Below are positions 48,336-59,052 of a stretch of 64,000 nucleotides of DNA, piece after piece. Source of the DNA: Silene noctiflora (Eukaryota > Streptophyta > Magnoliopsida > Caryophyllales > Caryophyllaceae); assembly GCA_009801015.1 (NCBI GenBank), contig VHZZ01000051.1, positions 113,257-177,256 on the forward strand, in the 5' to 3' direction. The position numbers were made by a program, and so were the translations under genes. How positions within the stretch are numbered: position 1 is the stretch's first letter; each line of letters starts with the position of its first letter. Below the pieces are notes generated by a model, which was given only the letters and a program-made list of their open reading frames with translations, was not told the DNA's origin and made no database searches.

Positions 48336-50872
48336 ATGGAAATGGAGAAGAAATTGTATGAAGCTGCCATCGAAGGCGACGTAGTAACCTTCAAAACCTT
48401 GATAACAAACGATCCATTAATACTCGATAGAGTTTCCACCACTTTTTTCCACGAAACTCCTCTCCACGTCGCAATCCTACGTGGCCATGCAGACTTTGCA
48501 AGGGAAGTGCTAAGACACAACCCTCGACTCATATCTGAGTCAGACACCCTCGGCCACTCACCCCTTCATCTCGCCTCTGCCAAGGGTGACCTTGACATAG
48601 TGCGAGATTTATTGCAAGTGGGGCACAATCTCTGCCTTGCTCGCAGCAAGGCAGGGATGGTGCCCCTTCACCTTGCAATTATCAAGGGTGGCCGAGTTGA
48701 GGTGGTGGAAGAGTTGGTTCGAGCCTGTCCTGAGTCGATTTCGACGAGGATCGAAAAGGGTGACATGGGTTTGCACTTGTGTGTTAAGTTTGGCAATTTG
48801 GAGGCTTTGCAAGTGTTGGTCAATGAGGTGATGATGAGTGAAAATGAATTGTTAAATACAAGGAATGATGATGGCTATACTATCTTGCATTTGGCTGCTC
48901 TCTACAAAAATTTTGAGGTAAATTAATGTAATTAATTTATTTAATGTTAATTTAATTACATTAAATAAAATGATTTTTTTTTCTTAAATTGTGATCAACT
49001 TTTGTTTATTTCAGGAAAAAAAAAACTTTAATTTCNNNNNNNNNNNNNNNNNNNNNNNNNNNNNNNNNNNNNNNNNNNNNNNNNNNNNNNNNNNNNNNNN
49101 NNNNNNNNNNNNNNNNNNNNNNNNNNNNNNNNNNNNNNNNNNNNNNNNNNNNNNNNNNNNNNNNNNNNNNNNNNNNNNNNNNNNNNNNNNNNNNNNNNNN
49201 NNNNNNNNNNNNNNNNNNNNNNNNNNNNNNNNNNNNNNNNNNNNNNNNNNNNNNNNNNNNNNNNNNNNNNNNNNNNNNNNNNNNNNNNNNNNNNNNNNNN
49301 NNNNNNNNNNNNNNNNNNNNNNNNNNNNNNNNNNNNNNNNNNNNNNNNNNNNNNNNNNNCACTATCCGTCTTAAGCTTAAAACGAATAGTGGCCGTCTTA
49401 AATAAGAATTTGTGTTTAAAATAGATAAACCATCTTAAAGAAGACCAGATGTTAAAAATATCACAAATTCTCATTGAAGACGGGCACTATCCGTCACAAG
49501 CTGAAGACGGATAGTGCCCCTCTCACAATATGTAAATGGCACACTATCCATTTTCAGCTTGTGACAGATAGTGTCTGTTACAAGTAAGACGTGTTTTTTT
49601 GTAAGAAGATAGATGAAAATCATGAGTAACCTAACTATTGTACTTATCCAGCTAACCTTTGAAAAGTGTTGATCGAAAGATGTATCTTTCAAGGCAAAAC
49701 GACGTGCTATCAACTTCAACCTTTTTTATTAAAATTCCTAACCTATTAATCATTCTAATCTCGTCTTTTTTTGCTTCTTAGTGGACCCATCACAAATTCT
49801 CGTTGAAGACGGACACTATCCGTCATAAACTGAACACGGATAGTGCCCCTCTCACAGTATGCAAGTGACGGTATTTATGGGTTGTTTCATTTCTCCCCCA
49901 CTTGCCCTCCCACCTGCCTTATTGTGAGATGGAATTTATCCGTCTTTAGCTTGTGACGGATAGTGTCTGTCACAAGTAAGACGCTTTGTAAAAATATTAC
50001 CCCAATGCTTCATTACCTTACTAGCGAATTATGTGGGTCGAGTCGAGGAGTAATTGATTGTAATCGTCTAAATTGAGCCTTTGTGATGTATTATTTGAGT
50101 CGTTTTTGTTTTCGTGTTATTTTAGATCATGAAGTACTTGATGTCAAGGCCAGAAATTGACCCTAACGCGGTGAACAACAATGGCCATACGGCATTAGAT
50201 TTGGTCGAAAATTCTCCTCGAGATATAAAAAGCCTTGAGATAATCAATTTCATGTTACAATCGAATGCACAAAGAGCTAGATACAACGCTTCTTCATTCG
50301 TAATTCAACCAAAATCGTCACCAAATTCCTTAGGAAAAATCGATACAAGGGAACTTCCTAGACAAGTGTCCAAGAAATCCTGGAAAAAATTCTTCACCTT
50401 TGACAATACCCGGTTAGAACAACACCGAGGAGCACTGCTAATTGTCACAGCTATAATAGCTGCAGCATCAGCAGTGCCCATTATTAACATGAATACCAAT
50501 GGACCCGATTTGACCGATAATTACTCAACATTTTCACTAACATTTGTACCGGTTTCGGCCCTTTTAGTCCTATTGGTAAGTGGATTTTCCCTTAAGAACA
50601 AATTTTGTGTATGGATTGTACTACAACTTATGTACACATCAATCGGGTTCTTGGCGGAGAATTTTCTCGGATCAATGATCTCAAACGAGAGTCGATACAC
50701 AAGAATCGATGCACCTACGCTTGTTTCCGTGTTGATCTTGTTCGGGTTGCTGCTGATGCTCTCGGCACTTAATCTTATTAGGCTAATTGTATGGATTGTG
50801 AGTAGCATCAAAGCTTGCATTAAGAGAAGGAAGTTGCGAGGTCGGAGTCCTAATGCTTTGTCAAATGCTTGA
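48336..50872 (+). CDS. Ankyrin-repeat membrane protein (PGG-domain type)
   Basis: Two exons (48336-48917, 50126-50872; 1329 nt) encode 442 residues. The N-terminal half has about five to six ankyrin repeats (ETPLHVAILRGHADFAREVL, HSPLHLASAKGDLDIVRDLL, YTILHLAALYKNFEIMKYLM, HTALDLVE). The C-terminal half has about four hydrophobic segments starting at RGALLIVTAIIAAASAV. This is the layout of the plant ankyrin/PGG family (ITN1, ACD6 and BDA1 relatives), plasma-membrane proteins linked to immunity and salt response. The usual PGG tripeptide is replaced here by NGPDL. The intron contains a cluster of MITEs and an assembly gap; the exon junction (NFE|IMKY) is in phase, so no coding exon seems lost. 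Substrate or partner is unknown. Confidence 0.9.
49036..49359. other. Assembly gap in the ankyrin gene intron
   Basis: This is a run of 324 N. The right flank (49360-49414) is the end of a MITE whose left part must be inside the gap, so the gap is probably repeat sequence. Confidence 0.9.
49360..49414. mobile_element. Right end of a MITE cut by the gap
   Basis: It contains CACTATCCGTCTTAAGCTTA and ends GAATTTGTG, the inverse of the CACAAATTC start seen at 49462, 49791 and 55051. It is a diverged member of the same family. Confidence 0.6.
49453..49997. mobile_element. Composite Mutator-type MITE pair with 9-bp target duplication
   Basis: Two complete MITE copies in the same orientation (about 49462-49594 and 49791-49988) both start CACAAATTCTC(A/G)TTGAAGAC and end with ACAAGTAAGACG followed by a short worn end. 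They flank about 195 bp of other sequence. The outer edges of the pair are bordered by TAAAAATAT (49453-49461 and 49989-49997), while the inner edges show no duplication. The unit of 527 bp therefore looks like one insertion. Confidence 0.7.
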
Positions 50873-51154
50873 AAGTCAACGGATGCTGTGTTTTGTTCGA
50901 TTTACGACGGTCTCTCATTAATGTTAGTGAGAGAACTCTTTCATAAATAGGCACGGTATAGTTATTTTTTTATTAATTTTATATGTAAAGTTTGTGTTCT
51001 ACAATTTTTTTTCTTTTGTTAATATTTGCATACCTTGTCTTTATTCTTTTAAATTAAGGAGTAATAATAAAAGATTTTTCTGTAGTTTACTTCCATTAAC
51101 CCATTTATTATGACACTCACATAAACTTATAAGTGGTGGGTCAATCATGGTGGT
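50873..51154. other. Ankyrin gene 3' UTR and spacer
   Basis: AT-rich sequence after the ankyrin stop codon, with no further open frame or recognised repeat before the hAT-type MITE. Confidence 0.6.
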
Positions 51155-51397
51155 CGCGCAGGCAGAGCCGGTTCTAGAATTTGATGGAGGGGTGCGTAAA
51201 AAATTTTATATAACATTAAATAAAAATTGTTCAATACAAGGATAGAACCCATGACCTCTAACTAAGAAATAGTCTTAAAAACCACTAGACCCACATAACT
51301 TATGTGTTACTTTACTAAAGAATACTGTATTTATTTTTCGGGAAAGGGGTGCAGATGAACCCCCTGCACCCCCGCCAGAACCGCCATTGCGCGCAGG
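51155..51397. mobile_element. hAT-type MITE with 8-bp target duplication
   Basis: A 227-bp element (51163-51389) starts CAGAGCCGGTTCTAG and ends with the inverse of CAATGGCGGTTCTGG. It is flanked by perfect CGCGCAGG copies (51155-51162, 51390-51397). The GCCGGTTCTAG start with a GGGGTGC motif is a widespread plant family. It lies about 1 kb upstream of the mitochondrial carrier gene. Confidence 0.88.
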
Positions 51398-51798
51398 GAT
51401 CGGGTGAAGGGAGGAAGGGGCGTGTCTTGGCAGTTCTAGGGATGAAGGGAGTAAGTTGAAATTGAATGTATTTGTGTTAAAGCGAAAAGGGTAAATTGGT
51501 CATTTACATTCATAAAATGTAAAACCCGTCAAAAATGATCTAAAATACTATACCAGTCAATGCAAATGATCTAAAACTTAATTGCATTTCAAATCAGGTG
51601 ATCAGAAGTTCATAACAACACCCGATACCCGATAATAACGTACTCATTTCAATATAATCAACTCACATAACGAGTGACAAAGTACATTTCGTCACGACGG
51701 TTATCCTTGGCAGCTGAGGAATCACATTCCCTTGTACTGCAAAAGCTCTCTACATGAAACACCCAAATGGATAAGAGCAACCGAACACAAGTTCAGAC

Positions 51799-51892
51799 CC
51801 ACGTGACACTCACGTGCTAATACCAGACACACCCCCAAAAATAAAGGAACATCCTAAAAAGTAAAAACCCTAACAATTACCGACACGTGTCA
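51799..51892. promoter_or_regulatory. Three G-boxes upstream of the mitochondrial carrier gene
   Basis: CACGTG occurs at 51800-51805, 51811-51816 and 51884-51889. The first is in CCACGTGAC and the last in the palindrome GACACGTGTC. Clustered G-boxes bind bZIP and bHLH factors in light and ABA responses. They lie about 500-590 bp before the ATG, so in or near the promoter. Regulation is inferred. Confidence 0.6.
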
Positions 51893-52392
51893 GTTCCCAA
51901 CTCATCCCCTTTTTCCCCAAATCCCTAAATTTCCTAAACCCCCAATTCTGTTCTTTTCACTCTACTCCTCCACTCTTCCTCCATTTTCCACCCAATTTTC
52001 CCCAAATTTCATCCCTAAATTATCATAAAGTTTCAATCTTTTTTAACTTTAACATGATAATCTTAACCTAATTTTGTTTATTACTAAAAAATCAGCTTTT
52101 TTATTTTAATTTTGATCAGAAATGCTTGACTTTTCTTTTGTTTATATCTTTTATTCTAAAATCTGGGTTCGTAAACGTAAAAAAATCCCATCTTTTTAAG
52201 ATTTTCACTAATCCCATCATCAAATCTTTCCATTTTTGTATATAATTAATCACTTTTTTAATTTTTGTTTAATTAATCATTGTATATAATCTTGTGTTTG
52301 TTTTGTTGGGTTTTTGTTTGTTTTGTTTAATTTTTGTAAATTAAATTGTAAATCCAAAATCCCCAAAAAAAAAAAAAAAAATCATCAAAAAA

Positions 52393-53454
52393 ATGAGTTT
52401 AAGAACAGCAGCAGAAGAATCCCATGAACAAATCCAACTTCCAGCTGAAATTAATTGGGAAATGCTTGATAAATCGAAATTCTTCATCCTAGGAGCAGCC
52501 CTTTTTTCCGGCGTATCGGCGGCGTTATACCCGGTAGTAGTTCTCAAGACCCGACAACAAGTTACAGTTGCAGCCCAGCTACAAAGATCAAGTTTCGGAA
52601 CCGCGTACAATTTGGTCCGAAACGAGGGGTTTAGAGCATTATACAGAGGGTTTGGGACGTCTTTGACAGGCACAATTCCTGCTAGAGCGCTTTATATGAC
52701 TGCGTTAGAGGTTACTAAATCAAGTGTGGGGTCCGCCACCCTTGGGCTTGGTGTCCCAGAGCCGACCGCAGCGACACTTGCTAATGCTGCAGCAGGGGTG
52801 TCGGCTGCCGTAGCGGCTCAGCTGGTCTGGACCCCTGTTGATGTGGTGAGCCAGAGACTCATGGTTCAGGATCACCACATCAACAACAACAACAACACTA
52901 ACAATAACAACAAAGTTAAGTATGTTAATGGTGCTGATGCTTTTAAAAAGATCGCAAAAGTCGACGGTTTAAGAGGATTATATAGAGGGTTTGGGATTTC
53001 GATACTAACTTATGCTCCGTCTAATGCTGTCTGGTGGGCATCTTATTCTGTTGTGCAGCGTTTAATTTGGGGTGGAATCGGTTGCTACCATTGCAAAAAC
53101 CAGGATACAGGCAATGGCGGGTATAGGCCGAGTTCAAAGGCGGTAATGGCGGTCCAAGGAGTGAGTGCTGCCATGGCAGGTGGTGTATCAGCTTTGATTA
53201 CAATGCCATTGGATACTATTAAGACTCGACTGCAAGTGTTGGACAGTGAGGAGAATGGGAATGGGCGCAGTACTGGTAGGGGTCCGACAGTGGTTCAGAC
53301 AGTTAGGAATTTAGTCCGAGAAGGCGGGTGGACGGCTTGTTATCGTGGGTTAGGACCGAGATGGGCGTCTATGTCGATGTCAGCCACGACTATGATCACA
53401 ACTTATGAGTTTCTTAAACGACTCTCTGCTAAGACACAAGAGGGTGTCACCTAG
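52393..53454 (+). CDS. SLC25A44: Mitochondrial carrier, SLC25A44 type
   Basis: An intronless 353-residue mitochondrial carrier. It has three repeats with the signature at each first helix: YPVVVLKTRQQ (residues ~49-59), TPVDVVSQRLMVQ (~147-159) and MPLDTIKTRLQV (~273-284). In the first signature V replaces the usual acidic residue; as I recall this is normal in the SLC25A44 group. Human SLC25A44 imports branched-chain amino acids into mitochondria; the plant substrate is not established. The N-terminus (MSLRTAAEESHEQIQLPAEI, then NWEMLDKSKFF) matches the Arabidopsis At1g72820 type, also intronless. A low-complexity run of asparagines with one threonine (NNNNNTNNNN, coded near 52885) sits in the matrix loop of repeat 2. 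An A-rich run directly precedes the ATG. Confidence 0.93.
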   Translation: MSLRTAAEESHEQIQLPAEINWEMLDKSKFFILGAALFSGVSAALYPVVVLKTRQQVTVAAQLQRSSFGTAYNLVRNEGFRALYRGFGTSLTGTIPARALYMTALEVTKSSVGSATLGLGVPEPTAATLANAAAGVSAAVAAQLVWTPVDVVSQRLMVQDHHINNNNNTNNNNKVKYVNGADAFKKIAKVDGLRGLYRGFGISILTYAPSNAVWWASYSVVQRLIWGGIGCYHCKNQDTGNGGYRPSSKAVMAVQGVSAAMAGGVSALITMPLDTIKTRLQVLDSEENGNGRSTGRGPTVVQTVRNLVREGGWTACYRGLGPRWASMSMSATTMITTYEFLKRLSAKTQEGVT

Positions 53455-53823
53455 GTTTTTCCGTTGGTTGGTCTTACTTGAGACGGTCTCACTTAGGATG
53501 AAATGAAATCAAATGTAGTGACATAAATAAGTGTTGTTTATTTTTCGTTCCGATTTCGTTGTTTGAAATCATCCTTTGGAATGAGATGCAATGTTATTAC
53601 ATTGTGCATATGTATAGCCATTTGGTTTGTTTTCGGCCTTTGTTATCATTGCGTTTAACCAAAATTCTTGTCTAAAACCGTCGCAACTCCCGTGGATAAA
53701 ACATAGGAGTTGAAACTTATGTAAAGCAGCGTTATACCAGTAAATTATAAATCACAGTCTGTTTTACTCGTTATTTATCTAAAACCGTCCTACAGGGAGA
53801 ACGTAAACCAGATTTAGTTATTC
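53455..53823. other. Carrier gene 3' UTR and spacer
   Basis: Contains GAGACGGTCTCACTT near 53480, a short motif also seen in other repeats here. No gene is seen. Confidence 0.6.
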
Positions 53824-54262
53824 GGAAAATGCACGCGGTGTCCTTGAGGTTTGTTTTTTTGCCCGAAATACCCAATTTTTTTATCCGGAAACTTTAAGAA
53901 GCCATAATTCGTGTTTACGAGTTCAAAAAGTGATAATTTTTTTTTTTTCAATTTGATCATCTTTCCGAGAACTACGACCTGAGAAAAAAAGTTGTTGAGT
54001 TTTCGTGACCAAGAGATATGGTCATTCAAAATTTGTTCATCAAAAAAACTTCGACACGCAATAACTCCTAGCCACGGGATCCAAATATGATAATTTTTTT
54101 TTTCAAATCGTAGTTTTCGGAAAGATGATCGATTTGAAAAAAAAAAATTTACCACTTTTTGAAATCGTAAACACGAGTTATAGCCTCTTAACGTTTCTTG
54201 GATCAAAAAATTGGATATTTCGGACAAAATATCAAACCTCAAAGGCACCGCGTCCATTTTTT
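53824..54262. mobile_element. Large palindromic MITE, copy 1
   Basis: About 440 bp with inverted ends of well over 100 bp (left GGAAAATGCACGCGGTG, right inverse AAAATGGACGCGGTG) and A/T runs in the middle. A sister copy is at 54506-54954, roughly 250 bp away. The flanks show only a weak possible duplication. The class is probably Mutator-like. Confidence 0.75.
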
Positions 54263-54505
54263 TTTATGTCCAAGGTGGTGTCTTATCTCAATTAGGATTG
54301 GATTATTTAAAGTTTAATTTTAATAATATTGAATCCTTTTGGCCAATAACATAATGAAGGAATCTATCAATCTACCACCACGTTCTAGTCATTACACCTC
54401 AACTAATAATATAATAATCGGTTATCGTAAAATGGGTCGTAGGGTATACACGGTCTTATTTGAGTTTTTTTGTTTACATTAACAAGGGTTCAATGAATAT
54501 AAGTA

Positions 54506-54954
54506 GGAAAAATGCACATGGTACCGTTTAAGTTTGACATTTTTCCCGAAATATCCAATTTTTTGTTCCGGAAAACTTTAAGAGCTCATAACTCGTGTTT
54601 ACCAGTTCATAATTTTACGATTTTTGTTTTTCAAATTGATATCTTTCACAGTACTACGAGTTGAAAAAAAAATTGTCGAGTTCCGAGCTCGTGACAAAGC
54701 GATATGGTCATTCAAAGTTTCTTCAGTCAAAAAAACTTTGACATACAAAAACTCCTAACCACGGGATCCAAATACGACAATTTTTTTTTTCAAATCATAA
54801 TTCTCAGAAAGATGATCGATTTGAAAAAAAAAATTGTCACTTTCTGAACTCGTAAACACGAATTATGACTTATGACCTCTTAAAGTTTTCCGGAACAAAA
54901 AATTGGGTATTTCAGGCAAATTGGCAAACTTCAGAGGTACCGCGTGCATTATCC
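54506..54954. mobile_element. Large palindromic MITE, copy 2
   Basis: About 449 bp, the same family and layout as 53824-54262 (shared CCACGGGATCCAAATA, AGAAAGATGATCGATTTG-like parts). The left flank ATATAAGTA and right flank ATATAAAGTA look like a 9-bp target duplication with one inserted base. There is no coding capacity. Confidence 0.75.
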
Positions 54955-55041
54955 ATATAAAGTATGAATCGAAAAAGCACTAGTATAGTGAAATTTATTG
55001 ACCATACAGCATTGCCAGATGGATATTGTAAGATAAATAGA

Positions 55042-55250
55042 TTCACAAATCACAAATTCTCGTTGAAGACGGGCATATTCGTCACAAGCTGAAGACGGGT
55101 CAAGTAATACCCAAGTAGGTAGATAAGACAAAAGCGGAATGCCTAGGGAGTAGTATTCTGCTTTTGTCTTATCTATCCATTTGGATATTACTTGACCCGT
55201 CTTCAGCTTTTGACGGATACGACCGTGTTCAATGAGACTTGTTCACAAAT
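55042..55250. mobile_element. Hairpin MITE with 9-bp target duplication
   Basis: A 191-bp element (55051-55241) is nearly all inverted repeat, with arms of about 95 bp around a few unpaired bases. It is flanked by perfect TTCACAAAT copies (55042-55050, 55242-55250). The end sequence CACAAATTCTCGTTGAAGAC is the same as in the ankyrin-intron elements, so they form one family. A Mutator-type origin is likely from the 9-bp duplication. Confidence 0.88.
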
Positions 55251-55506
55251 AAGGCAATGATACAAAAATGTGTAGTTAGCTCTTGGTACGAACTTTTTCT
55301 TACTTCCACAGAAGCATAATCTCTTTTTCTGGTCCAAGTTCGATTTTCGAATAAGACATCATTAGCAGTTTAGCATGCTAATAGTTATCAAGTAACCGAG
55401 AACATAGAACCTACTAACAAGTTCCAAAAACATTCACAGATAATGAACAGAAGAAGCCACATAATCAATGAGTTACCAAACCCGGAGAAAGGGAAATTGA
55501 GCAATG

Positions 55507-58500
55507 TCATGGCCGAGTCTTCTTACTGATAGTGCAGGAAGGACATTTGTACTGCTTAATGTGTTCAGCGCGTGCTGGTGTAATCTTGACACACTTGCCA
55601 TGGAACCAGGTTTCGCAGATATCACAACATATCCAGAACTCGTTAGATGAGTAGTTGTCGCCACAGGCCCCACATAGAGTATCACCATTCTCTTCGTCTT
55701 CTTCTTCCTCTTCTTCCTTCTGTTGAACTGGCTTTGCCTGCTTGACCTGCATTCCAGGATGCTGCTTTCATCGTCCCATGCACAAAGAATGAGCAAGATT
55801 GAAATGTTTTGAAGATAATCCAAGAAACCATATAATGCACAGAATATATAAGTAGGGAAAGAAATAAGACGGTGAAACTATTGCGTGGTTTGGTGTTCAA
55901 ATCGGTTCTGAGAACATAATCGAGTGGGTAGAAGAATGCTACCCACTTTAGCAATCTAGTTAGCGACTAAACTTTGTACCAGGTCGAATGATTTGGGTTG
56001 AGTTTCAACCGAACGAACCCTGAACCACGCGACCGTGATATCAACAGTATTGGTCGAGTATCAGTTGTACTAGACATGAGTCATGACTCGTGTGTCAACC
56101 ATGTATCGGGTCTGTTGGTCAAATATCGACCAAGAATCACCACCATGACACCAAAGCGAACAAAGCCAGATAAGGCAACAAAGTCTAGTTTTTACCGAAT
56201 TTGAATGTGATTTTGATTTAGTGCTGCTGTGCTGTGAGACTTTAGACCTCTCCACTTGTTTCCTAGCTTTGCCAGTCACAGCTTCATATACAGTCGGAAG
56301 ATCATTTATCATATTGAACAGCCGCCTCCTACATCAAAAAAATATGAGAAGTCAAAAAGACCACACTTTGGTTAGAGTAACACCTGCACACAAGTTATCA
56401 TAAAAGCAAGTAATATAAATGACCGAGGAATCCCCTAACTTCTGGTCATAAGCGGAGAAATTTGGACAGCAACCTACAGTAAACAAAATTCGTAAACCTC
56501 TTCATTTTGCCAATAGACTGCTGATTGACCCCTTCATGAATGCTAACCAATGTTACTCCAACAAAGATAATGTCGAACACAGCAATTTTCTGAAACATAC
56601 TTATGTTTTCTCCTTAAATGAAGTGTTGTGTCATAGTATCAGACAAGTGACCCGTAGATGAAAAAAAGGAGTTAAACAAACATCGGTGATCCAAACAAAC
56701 AAAATGTGGTGATTAGCATTGCCTCATAATTATCACGCAAAGATTAACACGCTAAATTTTCAGGCAAAAAGTCTTGTATGGACCACATTACTATTTATGA
56801 CTCTCCTCACAGTCTGACGCTTGGCCAACACTGTTAGCCGTAAAAGCCAGAAGATGTATTTTTAATTCTCAACAATATAAAGCCAGGGCACTAAAACCAA
56901 TTCCGCTTAGATTATGACAAAAACATACTTCATGATCATGATATAACACTCATAAAATAGTCAGATTACAACCATCGCAAGAGTTCATGAGGAAGTGGCA
57001 GGTCCTATTGAAAAATAAAACGGACAAGAGATAACTTGAAGGCCATATGGACCATTGATATCAGCCTGGTGTTAATGACTACTCAAGCACTGAAGCACAC
57101 ACAGACTGTAAGACTTACATACGCTATATACCTGTCAGCTTTATCAAAGCCAAATCTAGCCCCAAAATAAAATGCAACGGACAGCAACCAGGAATCACTG
57201 TGGGCAGCAACCAAAGCTATCCAATCCTTCTTGTTCATCCCATCCCTTGCAAAGTTTATGCCCAGTGAAGGCTCTGGGAGCTCAGGAGGGACCTCGTCAG
57301 CGGGTAGATTGACCTCCCATTGCTCACTTGGGAACCCGTACAGGCATAGATTTTCTTTCTCTGTAATACAAGAAACTTAAACTAGTGATTTGAAGGATTA
57401 CAGATGAAAATAAGAAATGAAAATAAAGAGCAGTTAAAATAGAAATTAGACCAGAAAATACGATAGAAGAGAAACAAAGATACAAGAAAGTACAAGTTAT
57501 TGGCAATATTATCGTGAAAGTATCGTGCTATAAAAAACATGGACAGCATACATTCATGACTCTAAAGTTAACTGATATACAAAAAGAACGTATGACAAAA
57601 GTAAGAACTACTCTCTTTCAGATAATTTCCGGTAAAAGGATCCTTCAAATCTATGCAGGTGAATTCACAATGACATGAATCCACAAAAAGGGTCTGCCAA
57701 GGGTAAAGTGAACAATTAGACGCACGTATAAAACAAGATTACCACACAAAGATCATTCTAACAGACCCAAATGCTGATTACTAATGCTATATTAAGGAAA
57801 GAAGCTCAAAATGCATTTCTGCCGATAGACATGCACTAGTAATGAAGGAGAGAAAACGTATAAAAGAAACACGACATCACAACCCTATTTATATGAGACA
57901 CTAGCAAAAATCACCCAAAAATGTCATTCCAACAAGAAACCTTGCAATGTAACACAAGAAGTAGATGATATACAAATCAACATCAAGTAAATAGAGCAGC
58001 CTCACCGTTGAAATAATAGACACTAACCAAACCTCTCAACAGCACAAGACACTCACTATATAACAACTTACCATGTTCGACTTTCATGACACACAAAGCA
58101 TTAAGACAGGATCCCAGTTCAAATCTCATTTACTAATCAAGAAAATGTCGCCACCTTGTGCACGGTTCTTCCACCATAAGTATACCAATTTGAGTGATTT
58201 GCAGGAATTAAACATTGTTCAACAAACACATCTGAATGTAATGTATGGAGTCACATCACTCAACAAAGTTCAAACAAGCTAAACCCCAATTTTTCCTACA
58301 AAACTTGAAAACTCCATCACCTTCCAACATTACATATATCATGTCAACAAACATCATACATTCATACTCCACAAACTAAGAAATTAGTATCTCTTTTAAG
58401 CAAATGCAAACTTAATACAATTAACTACCTAGTTGGCCATCCTTACAACGGTTATATCTTCTCAAGTGTAAAACGGGTCAAATACTACCCCATATAGATC

Positions 58501-59052
58501 GGTGGGACAAGAGCTTGTCAGTTCCTAGCCATTGTGTTTTTGTCTTGTCTATCTACTTAGACTGTTTCTTGTTTAAAACGGATATTCACACTAAGATGAT
58601 CATCTCACACTATAAGACGGTCTTACACGATAATTACTCGTACTTAACATCAACACATTAACACAAGCAAGCACATTAAAACTAAATTCAAACAAGAAGT
58701 TTCACAACCAAGTGAGATTAACACTAACCTGGGTCACACTGTGCGTAAAATTCATCAACATCTGCAAAAAAAAAAAAAATGCCAGCGTTAAATTCTATGG
58801 TAAAACCGTAAAAAGATGAAAACTTTCACAGTAATTTAACCCCAGAATATTCACACAACAGTAAAACCCAAAACCCAGAAAACTGAACCAAAAAAAAAAT
58901 AAAAAAAACTGAAAAATGTTCCAAAAAAAAGGGAAAAAAAGGAGGGAGAAATAACCAGAAGTAAGAGCTTTAATTAAACCAACATGACGACCTTTGAAAT
59001 CCCTAAAAACTTGTTCAACAGTACCAGGATTACACTGTTCTACGTCTTCCAT
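55507..59052 (-). CDS. AL: ALFIN-like PHD-finger protein
   Basis: Five exons (minus strand: 59052-58956, 58761-58729, 57360-57132, 56328-56196, 55746-55507; 732 nt) encode 243 residues, the usual size. The N-terminal Alfin domain runs from [20 protein letters not shown] to [21 protein letters not shown] charged, acidic linker ([13 protein letters not shown]) follows. The C-terminal PHD finger ([35 protein letters not shown]) has the C4HC3 zinc ligands. ALFIN-like proteins bind H3K4me3/2 and act in seed germination, root growth and stress. The second exon has only 33 nt, a family trait as I recall. The member number (AL1-AL7) cannot be told. Confidence 0.95.
58440..58640. repeat. Possible MITE in ALFIN-like intron
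   Basis: AAAACGGGTCAAATACTACC and an opposite GTCTATCTACTTAGAC...AAAACGG side form an imperfect hairpin resembling the family at 55051-55241. The ends and target duplication are not clear. Confidence 0.4.
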
